Assembly: GCA_903941095.1 (NCBI GenBank) | Contig: CAJANN010000366.1 | Coordinates: 19,258-83,257, forward strand | Direction of reading: 5' to 3' | Length of the DNA stretch: 64,000 bases | DNA from: an uncultured Rhodospirillaceae bacterium | Lineage (GTDB): Bacteria; Pseudomonadota; Alphaproteobacteria; Rhodospirillales; Magnetospirillaceae | Part shown: piece after piece, positions 21,658 through 31,840 of the stretch | Position numbering within the stretch: the stretch's first letter is position 1 | Layout of the letters: each line of letters starts with the position of its first letter | Position numbers and translations under genes: made by a program | Notes under the pieces: generated by a model | Seen by the model: the letters and a program-made list of their open reading frames with translations, nothing else | What the model was told of the DNA's origin: nothing | The model's database searches: none

Positions 21658-22970
21658 CCGCCACCATCTTTGCCCTGGCCAGTGCTCCCGGCCGGGGCGG
21701 CGTCGCCGTCTATCGCCTGTCGGGGCCCTTGGCCGGACCCGTCCTGCTGGCCCTGGGCGGGTCTTCCTTGCCGCCGCCGCGCCGCGCCGTCCGCATCCGG
21801 CTGGTCCATGACGGCGAGACCATCGACGACGGTCTGGCCTTGTGGTTTCCCGCTCCGGCCAGCTTCACCGGCGAAGACGTCGTCGAACTGCACCTGCATG
21901 GCGGCCGTGCCGTCGCCGCCGCCCTGGGCGAGGCGCTGGTCCAGGCCGGGCTGCGGCCGGCCGAGCCCGGCGAATTTTCCCGGCGGGCCTTCCTGAACGG
22001 CAAGCTGGACCTGACCCGGGCCGAGGCCATCGCCGATCTCGTCGATGCCGAGACGGCGGCCCAGCGCCGGCAGGCCCTGCTGCAGCTGGACGGCGGACTG
22101 GACCGGCTGGCCGAAGGCTGGCGCGACGATCTGATCCGCGCCCTGGCCTTGCTGGAAGCCTGCATCGATTTTTCCGACGAGGACCTGCCCGATGGCGTCG
22201 CCGATCAGGCCGGGCAGGCGGTGGCCGCCCTGGCCGTCGAACTGGAGCGTCATCTGGGCGCCGGCATCCGTCATGAACGTCTGCGCGACGGCATCCATGT
22301 CGCCATCCTGGGGGCGCCCAATGCCGGCAAGTCCAGTCTGCTGAACCGGCTGGCCGGGCGCGAGGTGGCCATCGTTTCCGCCACCGCCGGCACCACCCGC
22401 GACGTCATCGAGGTGCATCTGGACCTGGGGGGCTGGCCGGTGGTGCTGGCCGATACCGCCGGCCTGCGCGACGCCGCCGGAGAGATCGAGGCGGAAGGCA
22501 TCCGCCGCGCCCTGGCCCGGGCCGAGGCCGCCGACCTGCGCCTGCTGGTGTTCGACGCCGCCGCCCTGCCGGTCCTGGACCCGGCGACCCTGGCCCTGGG
22601 CGGCGAGGGGACGCTGTCGGTGATCAACAAGTCCGATCTGGCCGTTTCGTCGAATCCTGTCGACGATGCGGCGGCGATCATGGTATCCGCCCGCACCGGC
22701 GACGGATTGGACATCCTGCTCAAGCGGCTGGAGGCGGAAGTCGCCGCCCGCTTCGCCACCCATGCCGCTCCGGCGCTGACCCGGTCGCGGCATCGGGCGG
22801 CGGCGTCCGAGGCCCTGGTGGCCCTGGGCCGCTTCGATCCGCATCGGGGCCTGGAACTGGCCGCCGAGGAATTGCGGACGGCGGCCCACGCCATCGGACG
22901 CATCAGCGGGCGGGTGGATGTCGAGGACGTGCTGGACGTGGTGTTCCGCGATTTCTGTATCGGCAAGTAA
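21654..22970 (+). CDS. mnmE: tRNA uridine-5-carboxymethylaminomethyl(34) synthesis GTPase MnmE
   Basis: [59 protein letters not shown]-terminal FCIGK. Confidence 0.97.
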   Translation: MTATIFALASAPGRGGVAVYRLSGPLAGPVLLALGGSSLPPPRRAVRIRLVHDGETIDDGLALWFPAPASFTGEDVVELHLHGGRAVAAALGEALVQAGLRPAEPGEFSRRAFLNGKLDLTRAEAIADLVDAETAAQRRQALLQLDGGLDRLAEGWRDDLIRALALLEACIDFSDEDLPDGVADQAGQAVAALAVELERHLGAGIRHERLRDGIHVAILGAPNAGKSSLLNRLAGREVAIVSATAGTTRDVIEVHLDLGGWPVVLADTAGLRDAAGEIEAEGIRRALARAEAADLRLLVFDAAALPVLDPATLALGGEGTLSVINKSDLAVSSNPVDDAAAIMVSARTGDGLDILLKRLEAEVAARFATHAAPALTRSRHRAAASEALVALGRFDPHRGLELAAEELRTAAHAIGRISGRVDVEDVLDVVFRDFCIGK

Positions 22971-22971
22971 G

Positions 22972-24849
22972 GTGTTTCACGTGAAACGAGATGCGCATCT
23001 GTCCGCCGACGTGGTGGTCATCGGGGCCGGCCACGCCGGCTGCGAGGCCGCCGCCGCCGCCGCCCGGACCGGGGCGGCCACCATCTTGCTGACCCAGCGG
23101 CTGGACACGATCGGCGAGATGAGCTGCAACCCGGCCATCGGCGGCCTGGCCAAGGGCCAGCTGGTGCGCGAGATCGACGCCCTGGACGGATTGATGGGAC
23201 GGGCCATCGACCGGGCCGGCATCCAGTTCCGCATTCTCAATCGCTCCAAGGGTCCGGCGGTGCAGGGGCCGCGGGCCCAGGCCGACCGCAAGCTGTACCG
23301 GCAGGCGATGCGCGCCCTGCTGGACGAACAGCCCGGCCTGACCCTGGTGCAGGGCACCGCCGAGGATCTGCTGATCGATGCCGGGCGAGTGCGGGGGGTG
23401 ACGCTGGCCGATGGCCGGACCATCGCCGCCGGAGCGGTGGTGGTCACCACCGGCACCTTCCTGGGCGGCCTGATCCATTGCGGCGAGCGGCACTGGCCGG
23501 CGGGCCGCTTCGGCGACGCTCCCAATTACGGCCTGTCCCGGGCTTTGATCCGGCTGGGTCTGCCGCTGTCGCGTCTGAAGACGGGAACTCCGGCCCGGCT
23601 GGACGGCCGCACCATCCGCTGGGACGATCTGGACATGCAGGCCGGCGACGATCCGCCGGTGCCGTTTTCCACCCTGACCGACGCCATCACCCTGCCGCAG
23701 GTCCGCTGCGGCATCACCACCACCACGGCGGCCACCCATGCGGTGATCCGCGCCAACCTGCATCGGTCGGCGATGTATTCCGGGCGCATCCACAGCGTCG
23801 GGCCACGCTATTGTCCATCCATCGAGGACAAGATCGTCCGCTTCGCCGACAAGGACCGCCATCAGATCTTTCTGGAGCCCGAGGGGCTGGACGACGACAC
23901 CGTCTATCCCAACGGCATTTCCACCTCGCTGCCGGCCGATGTGCAGGATGTCCTGATCCGCACCATGCCGGGGCTGGAGCGGGTGACGATCCTGCGGCCC
24001 GGCTATGCCATCGAATATGATTTCGTCGATCCCCGGGCCTTGCGCCGCTCGCTGGAGACCCGGGCGGTGCGCGGTCTGTTTCTGGCCGGACAGATCAACG
24101 GCACCACCGGCTACGAGGAAGCCGGAGCGCAGGGATTGATGGCCGGACTGAATGCCGCCCGGCAGGGCGCCGGGTCCGACCCGCTGATCCTGGATCGTGC
24201 CGACGCCTATATCGGGGTGATGATCGACGATCTGGTCAGCCTGGGGACCAGCGAGCCCTATCGCATGTTCACCTCGCGCGCCGAATACCGGCTGCACCTG
24301 CGGGCCGACAATGCCGATCTGCGGCTGACCGCCAAGGGCGAGGCGGCGGGTTGCGTCGGCGCCGTCCGGTGGCGGCGCTTCACCGCCCGGCAGCGGGCGC
24401 TGGAAGGGGGGCGGGCATTGCTGGACACCTTGTCGGCCAGTCCGACCGCCCTGCGCCGGCACGGCCTGTCGGTCAACCAGGACGGCGTCGCCCGCTCGGC
24501 CTGGGACCTGCTGGGCTATCCCGAGATGAGCCTGGACCGATTGCTGCCGGTCTGGCCCGAGCTGGCCGGCCTGGACGCCGCCACCGCCGGCCAGCTGGAG
24601 ATCGAGGGCAAGTACCGCGGCTATCTCGACCGGCAGGAGGCCGACATCCGCGCCTACCGCCGCGACGAGGATCTGTCCCTGCCCGACGACCTGGATTATG
24701 CGGCCATCGGCTCGCTGTCCAGCGAAGTGCGGCAGAAGCTGTCGGCGGCCCGCCCGGCCAGTCTGGCCGCCGCCGCCCGCATTCCCGGAGTCACGCCGGC
24801 GGCGATCACCGCCCTTTTGGGGCATGTGAAACGGCGGATCGGCCCATGA
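22972..24849 (+). CDS. mnmG: tRNA uridine-5-carboxymethylaminomethyl(34) synthesis enzyme MnmG (start GTG 22972 or 22981)
   Basis: [64 protein letters not shown]. Confidence 0.97.
   Translation: MFHVKRDAHLSADVVVIGAGHAGCEAAAAAARTGAATILLTQRLDTIGEMSCNPAIGGLAKGQLVREIDALDGLMGRAIDRAGIQFRILNRSKGPAVQGPRAQADRKLYRQAMRALLDEQPGLTLVQGTAEDLLIDAGRVRGVTLADGRTIAAGAVVVTTGTFLGGLIHCGERHWPAGRFGDAPNYGLSRALIRLGLPLSRLKTGTPARLDGRTIRWDDLDMQAGDDPPVPFSTLTDAITLPQVRCGITTTTAATHAVIRANLHRSAMYSGRIHSVGPRYCPSIEDKIVRFADKDRHQIFLEPEGLDDDTVYPNGISTSLPADVQDVLIRTMPGLERVTILRPGYAIEYDFVDPRALRRSLETRAVRGLFLAGQINGTTGYEEAGAQGLMAGLNAARQGAGSDPLILDRADAYIGVMIDDLVSLGTSEPYRMFTSRAEYRLHLRADNADLRLTAKGEAAGCVGAVRWRRFTARQRALEGGRALLDTLSASPTALRRHGLSVNQDGVARSAWDLLGYPEMSLDRLLPVWPELAGLDAATAGQLEIEGKYRGYLDRQEADIRAYRRDEDLSLPDDLDYAAIGSLSSEVRQKLSAARPASLAAAARIPGVTPAAITALLGHVKRRIGP
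22973..22988. promoter_or_regulatory. parS: parS site 2 (overlaps mnmG start)
   Basis: TGTTTCACGTGAAACg: 15/16 match to TGTTTCACGTGAAACA. Confidence 0.9.
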
Positions 24850-24856
24850 TCGACAT

Positions 24857-25501
24857 ATGGTGTTTCACGTGAAACAGAACCCCTATGGAATGGATGACTT
24901 CCAACGTGACCTCGCCGTTTCACGTGAAACAGTGGACCGGCTGCAGGTCTATGCCGATTTGCTGACGAAGTGGCAGGCCCGCATCAATCTGGTCGGGCCG
25001 GAAACCATCCCCAGCCTGTGGCAGCGGCATTTCCTGGATTCCGCGCAGCTTTTCCCACTTGTTCCCCAATTCGTCCACAGACTTGTCGACATGGGGTCGG
25101 GGGCCGGCTTTCCCGGTCTGGTGCTGGCGCTGCTGGGGGCGCCCGACGTCCATCTGATCGAAAGCGATGCCCGTAAGTGCGCCTTCCTGCGCGAGGCCGC
25201 CCGCGTCACCGCCACGCCGGTGACCATCCATAACGCCCGCATCGAGCAGGTGGCTCCGCTGGGGGCGGGTCTGGTTACCGGCCGGGCCCTGGCGCCGCTG
25301 GAAAAACTGCTGTCCTGGGCCGAACGGCATCTGGCGCCGCACGGCTCGTGCCTGTTTCTGAAAGGGCAGGGGGCGGAAGACGAATTGACCCGGGCGGCCA
25401 AAGAATGGATATTCACCCTCGACCGGGTTACCTCACGGACCGACCCGGCCGGCTCCATCCTTTACCTGAGAGAGGTACGCCGTGGTCGAGCAGAGCGTTA
25501 G
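24857..25501 (+). CDS. rsmG: 16S rRNA (guanine(527)-N(7))-methyltransferase RsmG
   Basis: DLAVSRETVDRLQVYADLLTKWQARINLVGPETIPSLWQRHFLDSAQL; VDMGSGAGFPGLVLALLG. Confidence 0.96.
   Translation: MVFHVKQNPYGMDDFQRDLAVSRETVDRLQVYADLLTKWQARINLVGPETIPSLWQRHFLDSAQLFPLVPQFVHRLVDMGSGAGFPGLVLALLGAPDVHLIESDARKCAFLREAARVTATPVTIHNARIEQVAPLGAGLVTGRALAPLEKLLSWAERHLAPHGSCLFLKGQGAEDELTRAAKEWIFTLDRVTSRTDPAGSILYLREVRRGRAER
24861..24876. promoter_or_regulatory. parS: parS site 3 (at rsmG start)
   Basis: TGTTTCACGTGAAACA: perfect 16-bp palindrome. Confidence 0.95.
24916..24931. promoter_or_regulatory. parS: parS site 4 (within rsmG)
   Basis: cGTTTCACGTGAAACA: 15/16 match; encodes VSRET of RsmG. Confidence 0.9.
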
Positions 25502-26300
25502 CAACGCCCCCACGAAGGCCGCCCGCATCATTGCCATCGCCAACCAGAAGGGCGGCGTCGGCAAGACCACCACCGCCATCAATCTGGCGACGGCAATGGC
25601 GGCGACCCGCAAGAAAGTCCTGCTGATCGACCTGGACCCGCAGGGCAACGCCAGCACCGGCCTGGGCGTCGGCCGCGGCGACCGGGCGGTCAATTCCTAT
25701 CACGTGCTGATCGGCGAGGCCCGGCTGGCCGATGCCTTGCAGGAAACCGAGATCCCCGGCCTGACCGTGGTGCCGTCGGGCGTCGACCTATCGGGCGCCG
25801 AGATCGAGCTGGTGGAAATGAGCCGGCGCGAGGTGCGGCTGGCCGAGGCCCTGAAGCCGGCGGTGGCCGGCTGGGATTATGTGCTGATCGATTGTCCGCC
25901 GTCGCTGAACCTGCTGACCCTGAACGCCCTGGTGGCGGCCCATGCGGTGATGGTGCCGCTGCAGTGCGAGTTCTTCGCCCTGGAAGGCATCAGCCATCTG
26001 GTCAAGACCATCGAGGCCATCCGCCAGGGATTCAATCCCGGCCTGGAGCTGCAGGGCATCGTGCTGACCATGTTCGACAAGCGCAACAACCTGACCGAGC
26101 AGGTGGCCGCCGACGTCCGGGAATTCTTCGGCGACAAGGTCTATCAGACGGTGATTCCGCGCAATGTCCGCATCTCCGAGGCACCGTCGCACGGCAAGCC
26201 GGTGCTGATCTACGACCATAAATGCAGCGGATCGGAAGCCTATATCCATCTGGCGGCGGAAATGCTGAAGCGCGAGCGGCGCGTCACAACAGGGGTTTAA
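25482..26300 (+). CDS. parA: Chromosome partitioning ATPase ParA
   Basis: ARIIAIANQKGGVGKTTTAINLATAMAATRKKVLLIDLDPQGNASTGLG; deviant Walker A. Confidence 0.97.
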   Translation: MVEQSVSNAPTKAARIIAIANQKGGVGKTTTAINLATAMAATRKKVLLIDLDPQGNASTGLGVGRGDRAVNSYHVLIGEARLADALQETEIPGLTVVPSGVDLSGAEIELVEMSRREVRLAEALKPAVAGWDYVLIDCPPSLNLLTLNALVAAHAVMVPLQCEFFALEGISHLVKTIEAIRQGFNPGLELQGIVLTMFDKRNNLTEQVAADVREFFGDKVYQTVIPRNVRISEAPSHGKPVLIYDHKCSGSEAYIHLAAEMLKRERRVTTGV

Positions 26301-26305
26301 GAACG

Positions 26306-27205
26306 GTGGCAGAGGAAAAGCGACGCAATCTGGGCCGCGGCCTGTCGGCATTGCTGGGTGATTCGGCGGTGGCGGCGGCCACGGCGGTGCTGGACGGCTC
26401 GGCCCTGGCCGGGGCGGCCCGGCCCGCCGGCCTGCGCACCCTTCCCATCGGCGAACTGAAGCCCGGCAAGTTCCAGCCGCGCCGCCAGTTCGACGAGGCG
26501 GCCATCGCCGATCTGGTGGAATCGGTGCGTTCGAAGGGGGTGCTGCAGCCGATCCTGGTGCGGCCCTACCAGGGAAGCTACGAGATCATCGCCGGCGAAC
26601 GGCGCTGGCGGGCGGCGCAGCGGGCGCAGCTGCACGAAGTCCCGGTGATCATCCGCGAGCTGACCGACAAGGAAGCCCTGGAAGTCGCCTTGGTGGAAAA
26701 CCTGCAGCGCCAGGATTTGACGGCGCTGGAAGAGGCCGACGGCTATCGCCGGCTGGTCGACGAATTCAGCCACACCCAGGAAGAGCTGGCCAAGGCGGTC
26801 GGCAAGTCGCGCAGCCATGTCGCCAACATGATGCGCCTGCTGGCCCTGCCCGACCCGGTCAAGGATCTGCTGGAACAGGGCCGCATCAGCGCCGGCCACG
26901 CCCGGGCCTTGCTGACCTCGCCCGACCCCGCCGGTCTGGCCCGGCAGGTGGTCGACCGTCAGCTCAACGTCCGCCAGACCGAGAAGCTGGCCGGGGCAGG
27001 GGGCAAGCCCAAGGCGGCGGGGGGGCGTCCGTCCAAGGCCTCGGCCAAGGATGCCGACACCGCCGCCCTGGAACGCGACCTGACCGAGATGCTGGGCTGC
27101 CACGTCCGCATCACCCCCCAGGGCAAGGGCGGCGAGCTGACCATCGAATATGGCAGCCTGGAGCAGCTCGACGACATTCTGTCGCGGCTGTCCGGCGAGA
27201 AATAG
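26306..27205 (+). CDS. parB: Chromosome partitioning protein ParB
   Basis: VAEEKRRNLGRGLSALLGD; KFQPRRQFDEAAIADLVESVRSKGVLQPILVRP..YEIIAGERRWRAAQRA; HTH KAVGKSRSHVANMMRLLALP. Confidence 0.97.
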   Translation: MAEEKRRNLGRGLSALLGDSAVAAATAVLDGSALAGAARPAGLRTLPIGELKPGKFQPRRQFDEAAIADLVESVRSKGVLQPILVRPYQGSYEIIAGERRWRAAQRAQLHEVPVIIRELTDKEALEVALVENLQRQDLTALEEADGYRRLVDEFSHTQEELAKAVGKSRSHVANMMRLLALPDPVKDLLEQGRISAGHARALLTSPDPAGLARQVVDRQLNVRQTEKLAGAGGKPKAAGGRPSKASAKDADTAALERDLTEMLGCHVRITPQGKGGELTIEYGSLEQLDDILSRLSGEK

Positions 27206-27231
27206 AGCGGCGCGGCTTGCTCTGAGGCGTC

Positions 27232-27822
27232 CTATTCGATCCGGCAGGCCTGGGCGAAATCCAGGCGCGGTCCACGCGGATACAGCCCGGCCGGATCGCC
27301 GTAGCCGATATTGAGCAGGAAGTTGGACTTCCAGGTGGTGCCGGCCAGGAAGGCGGCATCTACCCGGGCGGTGTCGAAGCCGCTCATCGGTCCGCAATCC
27401 AGCCCGACCGCCCGCAGGGCCAGGATGAAATAGGCCGCCTGCAGCGTGGAATTGCGGAACGCCGTGGAATCGATCAGCGTTTCGTTGCCGGCGAACCACG
27501 ATCTGGCGTCGGCATGGGGAAACAGCTCGGGCAGGCGCTCGTAAAAAGACATGTCCTGCGCCAGGATGGCCGTCACCGGGGCGGCCATGGTCTTGTCCAG
27601 GTTGCCGGGGGCCAGGGCCGGCCGCAGCTTTTCCCTGGCGGCGGCGGAACGGACGAACACCACCCGCAGCGGCTGGCAATTGGCGGAAGTCGGCCCCATG
27701 CGGGCCAGGTCCCAGGCCTGACGCAGCAGATCGTCCGGCACCGGCCGTTCCTGCCAGCCGTTATGGGTGCGGGCGTCGCGGAAGACCCGATCAAGCAGGG
27801 TGTTTTCGGCCGGGGTGGTCAT
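27232..27822 (-). CDS. Nitroreductase family protein (malonic semialdehyde reductase/RutE-like)
   Basis: [59 protein letters not shown]. Confidence 0.88.
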   Translation of the reverse strand: MTTPAENTLLDRVFRDARTHNGWQERPVPDDLLRQAWDLARMGPTSANCQPLRVVFVRSAAAREKLRPALAPGNLDKTMAAPVTAILAQDMSFYERLPELFPHADARSWFAGNETLIDSTAFRNSTLQAAYFILALRAVGLDCGPMSGFDTARVDAAFLAGTTWKSNFLLNIGYGDPAGLYPRGPRLDFAQACRIE

Positions 27823-27898
27823 CGGCTCGCTCCTGTCGTAAAAGAGTGGAAACGGTGTCCTTGAATGTAGGGTAAGGGACGCGTCGGGGTAAGTGGTC

Positions 27899-28912
27899 AT
27901 GCGCAATCGGATCATGCGGGCGGGGGTGGCTGTCCTGCTGGCTGCCTGGGGCGGGGCGGCGCAGGCGGCGGATTCCGCCGTGATCTTCACCTATCACCGT
28001 TTTGGCGACGACCGTCTGCCGGCGGCCAATACCCGTCTGGACCAGCTGGACGCCCATATCGCCGAATTGAAGAGCGGCGGCTATGCCGTGCTGCCGCTGC
28101 CGCAGATCGTCGAGGCCCTGCGCAGCGGCCGGCCCCTGCCGGACAAGGCCGTGGCCCTGACCATCGATGACGCCTGGTATACGGTGTGGGAAAACGCTTG
28201 GCCGCGTCTGAAGGCGGCCGGTCTGCCCTTCACCCTGTTCGTGGTAACGGACGAAACCGACCGCGGCGGCGCCGATTACATGAGCTGGGAACGCATCCGC
28301 GAGCTGGTGGCGTCGGGTCTGGTGACCATCGGCAGCCAGGGGGCCGGCCATCCGCATATGCCGGCCCTGTCCCGTGCCGGCATGGCCGAGGATCTGGCCA
28401 GGGCGCAGACCCGGTTTCAGGTCGAGCTGGGGCGCGCTCCCGATCTGTTCGCGTGGCCCTATGGCGAGATGAGCCTGGAGGCGGCCGAGATCGTCCGCGA
28501 AGCCGGCTTCAAGGCGGCGTTCGGCCAGCATTCCGGCCCGGTCTGGAGCAAGGCCGATCCGTGGTTCCTGCCGCGCTTTCCCCTGAACGAGACCTATGGC
28601 GAGCCGGACCGCTTCCGTCTGGCGGCCCGGTCGCTGCCGCTGCGGGCGGTGGACATCACCCCCGCCGACCCCCGCCTGACGGTCAATCCGCCGTCCTTCG
28701 GCTTCACCCTGGATGCCGAGGTGCCGGGTCTCGACCATCTGGCCTGCTATACCCCGCACGACGGCCGCGCCCAGACCGAACGGCTGGGCGAAAGGATCGA
28801 GGTGCGGGTGGCGAAGCCCTATCCGGCCGGCCGCGGCCGCCTGAATTGCACGGCGCCATCCCTGGATGGCCGCTGGCGCTGGTTCGGCTGGCAGTTCTTC
28901 GTCCCGCAATGA
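27899..28912 (+). CDS. Secreted polysaccharide deacetylase family protein
   Basis: Signal peptide; [60 protein letters not shown] (NodB-like). Confidence 0.88.
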   Translation: MRNRIMRAGVAVLLAAWGGAAQAADSAVIFTYHRFGDDRLPAANTRLDQLDAHIAELKSGGYAVLPLPQIVEALRSGRPLPDKAVALTIDDAWYTVWENAWPRLKAAGLPFTLFVVTDETDRGGADYMSWERIRELVASGLVTIGSQGAGHPHMPALSRAGMAEDLARAQTRFQVELGRAPDLFAWPYGEMSLEAAEIVREAGFKAAFGQHSGPVWSKADPWFLPRFPLNETYGEPDRFRLAARSLPLRAVDITPADPRLTVNPPSFGFTLDAEVPGLDHLACYTPHDGRAQTERLGERIEVRVAKPYPAGRGRLNCTAPSLDGRWRWFGWQFFVPQ

Positions 28913-28922
28913 CCCTTCGCTG

Positions 28923-29150
28923 TCAGGCGGCGGGCGGCGGTTCGTTCAGCGCGCCGCAGCCGCCGCAGGCATAGACGATCGGGGCATCGATGCGGCTCAG
29001 ATCCATGTTGTGGATCATCATCCGGCCGCACTGGGAGCAGAAATAATCGTTGCCGTCTCGCCCGACGGTGGAGACGCCGGTATTGAACACCTGCCGCTCC
29101 CTCACTTCGGAAGACGCCACCGGCAGCATCACGATCTCGACCATAATCAT
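28923..29150 (-). CDS. Small protein with two CxxC motifs (zinc-ribbon-like)
   Basis: DGNDYFCSQCGRMMIHNMDLSRIDAPIVYACGGCGALNEPPPAA. Confidence 0.65.
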   Translation of the reverse strand: MIMVEIVMLPVASSEVRERQVFNTGVSTVGRDGNDYFCSQCGRMMIHNMDLSRIDAPIVYACGGCGALNEPPPAA

Positions 29151-29167
29151 TTTCCTGTCGTTGCGGA

Positions 29168-30793
29168 TTACCAGCCGGCGGCACAGCCGTCGGCGCGGGG
29201 GTCGGCGGCCCCTTCGATCATGCCGTCGGCGCGGCGCAGCAGGGCGCCGGCCTGTCCCAGGGCGGAATCAAAGGGGGTCGTCCGGGTCACCGGATGTCCG
29301 CAGGCCTGCAAGGCCGGGATCACCTCGGGCGGGAACCGCGATTCCAGTTTCAGGTCGCAGGCGGCCTGCCCGTCCACGGCCCGGCCCAGGGCGAACCGCG
29401 GTGCGGTCACCGCCTGTTGCAGATCCTGGCCCAGCAGGATGGCGCGGGTGAAGATCTGGGCGACGATCTGCGGCTGGGCGTCGCCGCCCATGCTGCCCCA
29501 CACCATCGTGCGCCCGTCCTTCAGGCGGGCCAGGGCCGGGGCCAGGGTGTGCAGCGGCTTGCGGCGCGGCTCCAGGGCGTTGCGGTGGCCGGGGTCCAGG
29601 GCGAAGGACGTGGCCCGGTTGTGCCAGACGATCCCCGTCGACGGCGACACCACGCCCGAGCCGAAGGGATGGAACAGGCTTTGGATATAGCTGACGGCCC
29701 GGCCCTGGCCGTCGATGACCCCCAGCCAGGCGGTATCGCCATCGGCGGGCTGGTGCGGCCAGGGGGCGGCCCGGGCGGCGTCGATCTCGCCGGCCATGCG
29801 GTCCAGCAGATGCTCGGTCAGATAGGTGGTGGCATGAACCGACATGCGGTGCGGATCGGTCAGATGGGCGTTGCGGACGCGATAGGCCAGCTTGGTGGCC
29901 TCGGCCAGACCGTGCACCCAGGCGGCACTGTCGGGAACGGTGATACCCAGCCGCAGGAACACCCCCAGCAGGATCAGCGTGGCCAGGCCCTGCGTCGGCG
30001 GCGCGGTGGTGAAGACCGTTCCGGCCGGCAGGCCCAGGGACAGCGGCCGGCGCCGCATGCCCCGGTGACGGGCCAGATCCTCGGCCTGCAGCGGCGAGCC
30101 GGCGGCCTTCAGGTCGTCGGCCAGGGCGCGGGCGATGCCGCCGCGATAGAAATCGTCCAGGCCGGCCTCGGCCAGCTGCTCCAGAATATCGGCCAGACGG
30201 GGCTGAACCTGCAGGGACCCGACCGCGGGAACCTTGTTGCGGTTCAGAAACGTCTGGGCGAAGCCCGGCACCTTGCGCAAGGCGGCCAGGTTGCGGGCGG
30301 TGGCCTCGGCCTGATGGCGGGTGACGGCATAGCCGGTCCGGGCCAGATGCACGGCATCTTCGAACAGACGGTCCAGGCCCATGCCGCCGCCCCAATGGCG
30401 GGAAATGTCCAGGGCCAGCTGCCAGCCCGACACGGTGCCGGCCACCGTGGCTGCGGCCAGCGGCCCCTTGTGCGGGACCGCTTTCAGGCGGTCCCGGCGG
30501 TACAGGTCGCCGTCGACCCTGCCGCCGGCGGCCCCGGACCCGTCGATGGAAACCGGCGGCTTGCCCGGTTCGGCGATCAGCCAGAAGCCGTCGCCGCCCA
30601 GGCCGTTCATGTGCGGATAGACCACGGCGCAGGCGGCGGCGGCGGCGATGGCCGCCTCGATGGCGTTGCCGCCTTCGCGCAATACCGCCAGCCCGGCCTG
30701 GGCGGCCAGATGATGCGGGGCGGCAACCATGCCGCGCCGGGCCACGGGCGTGTTCAGCATCCTGGATATCCAGTCCGGAGTGGTCGGACGCAC
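29168..30793 (-). CDS. Gamma-glutamyltransferase family protein
   Basis: RRGMVAAPHHLAAQAGLAVLREGGNAIEAAIAAAAACAVVYPHMNGLGGDGFWLI; GDTAWLGVIDGQGRAVSYIQSLFHPFGSGVVSPSTGIVWHNR. Confidence 0.9.
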   Translation of the reverse strand: MRPTTPDWISRMLNTPVARRGMVAAPHHLAAQAGLAVLREGGNAIEAAIAAAAACAVVYPHMNGLGGDGFWLIAEPGKPPVSIDGSGAAGGRVDGDLYRRDRLKAVPHKGPLAAATVAGTVSGWQLALDISRHWGGGMGLDRLFEDAVHLARTGYAVTRHQAEATARNLAALRKVPGFAQTFLNRNKVPAVGSLQVQPRLADILEQLAEAGLDDFYRGGIARALADDLKAAGSPLQAEDLARHRGMRRRPLSLGLPAGTVFTTAPPTQGLATLILLGVFLRLGITVPDSAAWVHGLAEATKLAYRVRNAHLTDPHRMSVHATTYLTEHLLDRMAGEIDAARAAPWPHQPADGDTAWLGVIDGQGRAVSYIQSLFHPFGSGVVSPSTGIVWHNRATSFALDPGHRNALEPRRKPLHTLAPALARLKDGRTMVWGSMGGDAQPQIVAQIFTRAILLGQDLQQAVTAPRFALGRAVDGQAACDLKLESRFPPEVIPALQACGHPVTRTTPFDSALGQAGALLRRADGMIEGAADPRADGCAAGW

Positions 30794-30804
30794 ATTATTG
30801 CGTC
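30787..30804. promoter_or_regulatory. Perfect palindrome at the start of the GGT gene
   Basis: GACGCA-CATTAT-TGCGTC; position suggests an operator, untested. Confidence 0.3.
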
Positions 30805-30869
30805 AACAAACCTGTCCCGTCCAGAGGCACCGCTCTTGCCCCGCCGCCTGGCATGTGTCTAATGGTGCC

Positions 30870-31319
30870 ATGTCGAATCACCCTTCCACCCTGACCCTGT
30901 CCTGGGCGGCGCTGCATCGCGACGCGGTGATCCTGGGCGAGCTGCTGCAGGAAAGGGGGCCTTTCACCGGAATCGTCGCCGTCACCCGCGGCGGCATGAT
31001 TCCCGCCGCCATCATCGCCGGAATCCTGGCCGTGCGGCTGATCGAAACGGTGTGCATCGCCAGCTATGACGACCGCACCCAGGGCGGCCTGCAGATCCTG
31101 AAGGCGGTACCCGGCGACGGGGCCGGATGGCTGGTGATCGACGATCTGGTCGACAGCGGCGCCACCGCCCAGGCGGTCCGCGCCATGCTGCCGGCAGCGC
31201 ATATCGCCGCCCTGTATGCCAAGCCCAAGGGCTTGGCGCTGGTCGACACCCACGTCACCGCCCTGCCGCAGGGCACCTGGGTGGTGTTTCCCTGGGAAGC
31301 CCCCCCGCCCGAGGCTTGA
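30870..31319 (+). CDS. gpt: Xanthine-guanine phosphoribosyltransferase
   Basis: FTGIVAVTRGGMIPAAIIAGIL; GWLVIDDLVDSGATAQAVRAMLP (PRPP motif). Confidence 0.88.
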   Translation: MSNHPSTLTLSWAALHRDAVILGELLQERGPFTGIVAVTRGGMIPAAIIAGILAVRLIETVCIASYDDRTQGGLQILKAVPGDGAGWLVIDDLVDSGATAQAVRAMLPAAHIAALYAKPKGLALVDTHVTALPQGTWVVFPWEAPPPEA

Positions 31320-31379
31320 TCCGCCATCGGCCCGCGGCCATAATCGGCATTCGAATACCAAATTAAGCCGAGGCCGGTC

Positions 31380-31808
31380 ATGTCGCTGTATGCCAGATCC
31401 CACCGCGTCGCCTGGGGCGATTGCGACCCCGCCGGCATCCTGTATACGCCCCGGGTCTTCGATTATTGCAACGAAACCCTGGAAGGCTGGTACCGCGACA
31501 TCCTGGGCCGGCCGTGGATGCAGATGATCGCCGACGGCACCGGCTCGCCGATGGTGCATGTCGAATGCGACTTCATCCGGCCGATGGTCCCGGACCTGGA
31601 CCTGACCATCGCCGTGCGCATCGAGCGGCTGGGGGCGTCTTCCATCACCTTTCTGCTGGATGGCGACGGGCCGGACGGCGCCGCGCATTTCCGTGCCAAA
31701 TACGTGGTGTGCATCACCGATTTCCGGGCGGCCAAGGCCATCGCCATTCCGGCGGAGCTGCGCGACCGGGCCGAGGCCTACGAGCAGGCGACCCGAACGG
31801 GCGGGTGA
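31380..31808 (+). CDS. Acyl-CoA thioesterase (4-hydroxybenzoyl-CoA thioesterase-like hotdog fold)
   Basis: HRVAWGDCDPAGILYTPRVFDYCNETLEGWYRDILG. Confidence 0.86.
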   Translation: MSLYARSHRVAWGDCDPAGILYTPRVFDYCNETLEGWYRDILGRPWMQMIADGTGSPMVHVECDFIRPMVPDLDLTIAVRIERLGASSITFLLDGDGPDGAAHFRAKYVVCITDFRAAKAIAIPAELRDRAEAYEQATRTGG

Positions 31809-31840
31809 CGCGGACATCACCGTCGTCTAATGTGCGGGGC

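Noticed and set aside
22903-24825. 640-aa minus-strand ORF opposite mnmG
   Set aside because: Shadow ORF; mnmG conservation explains the frame.
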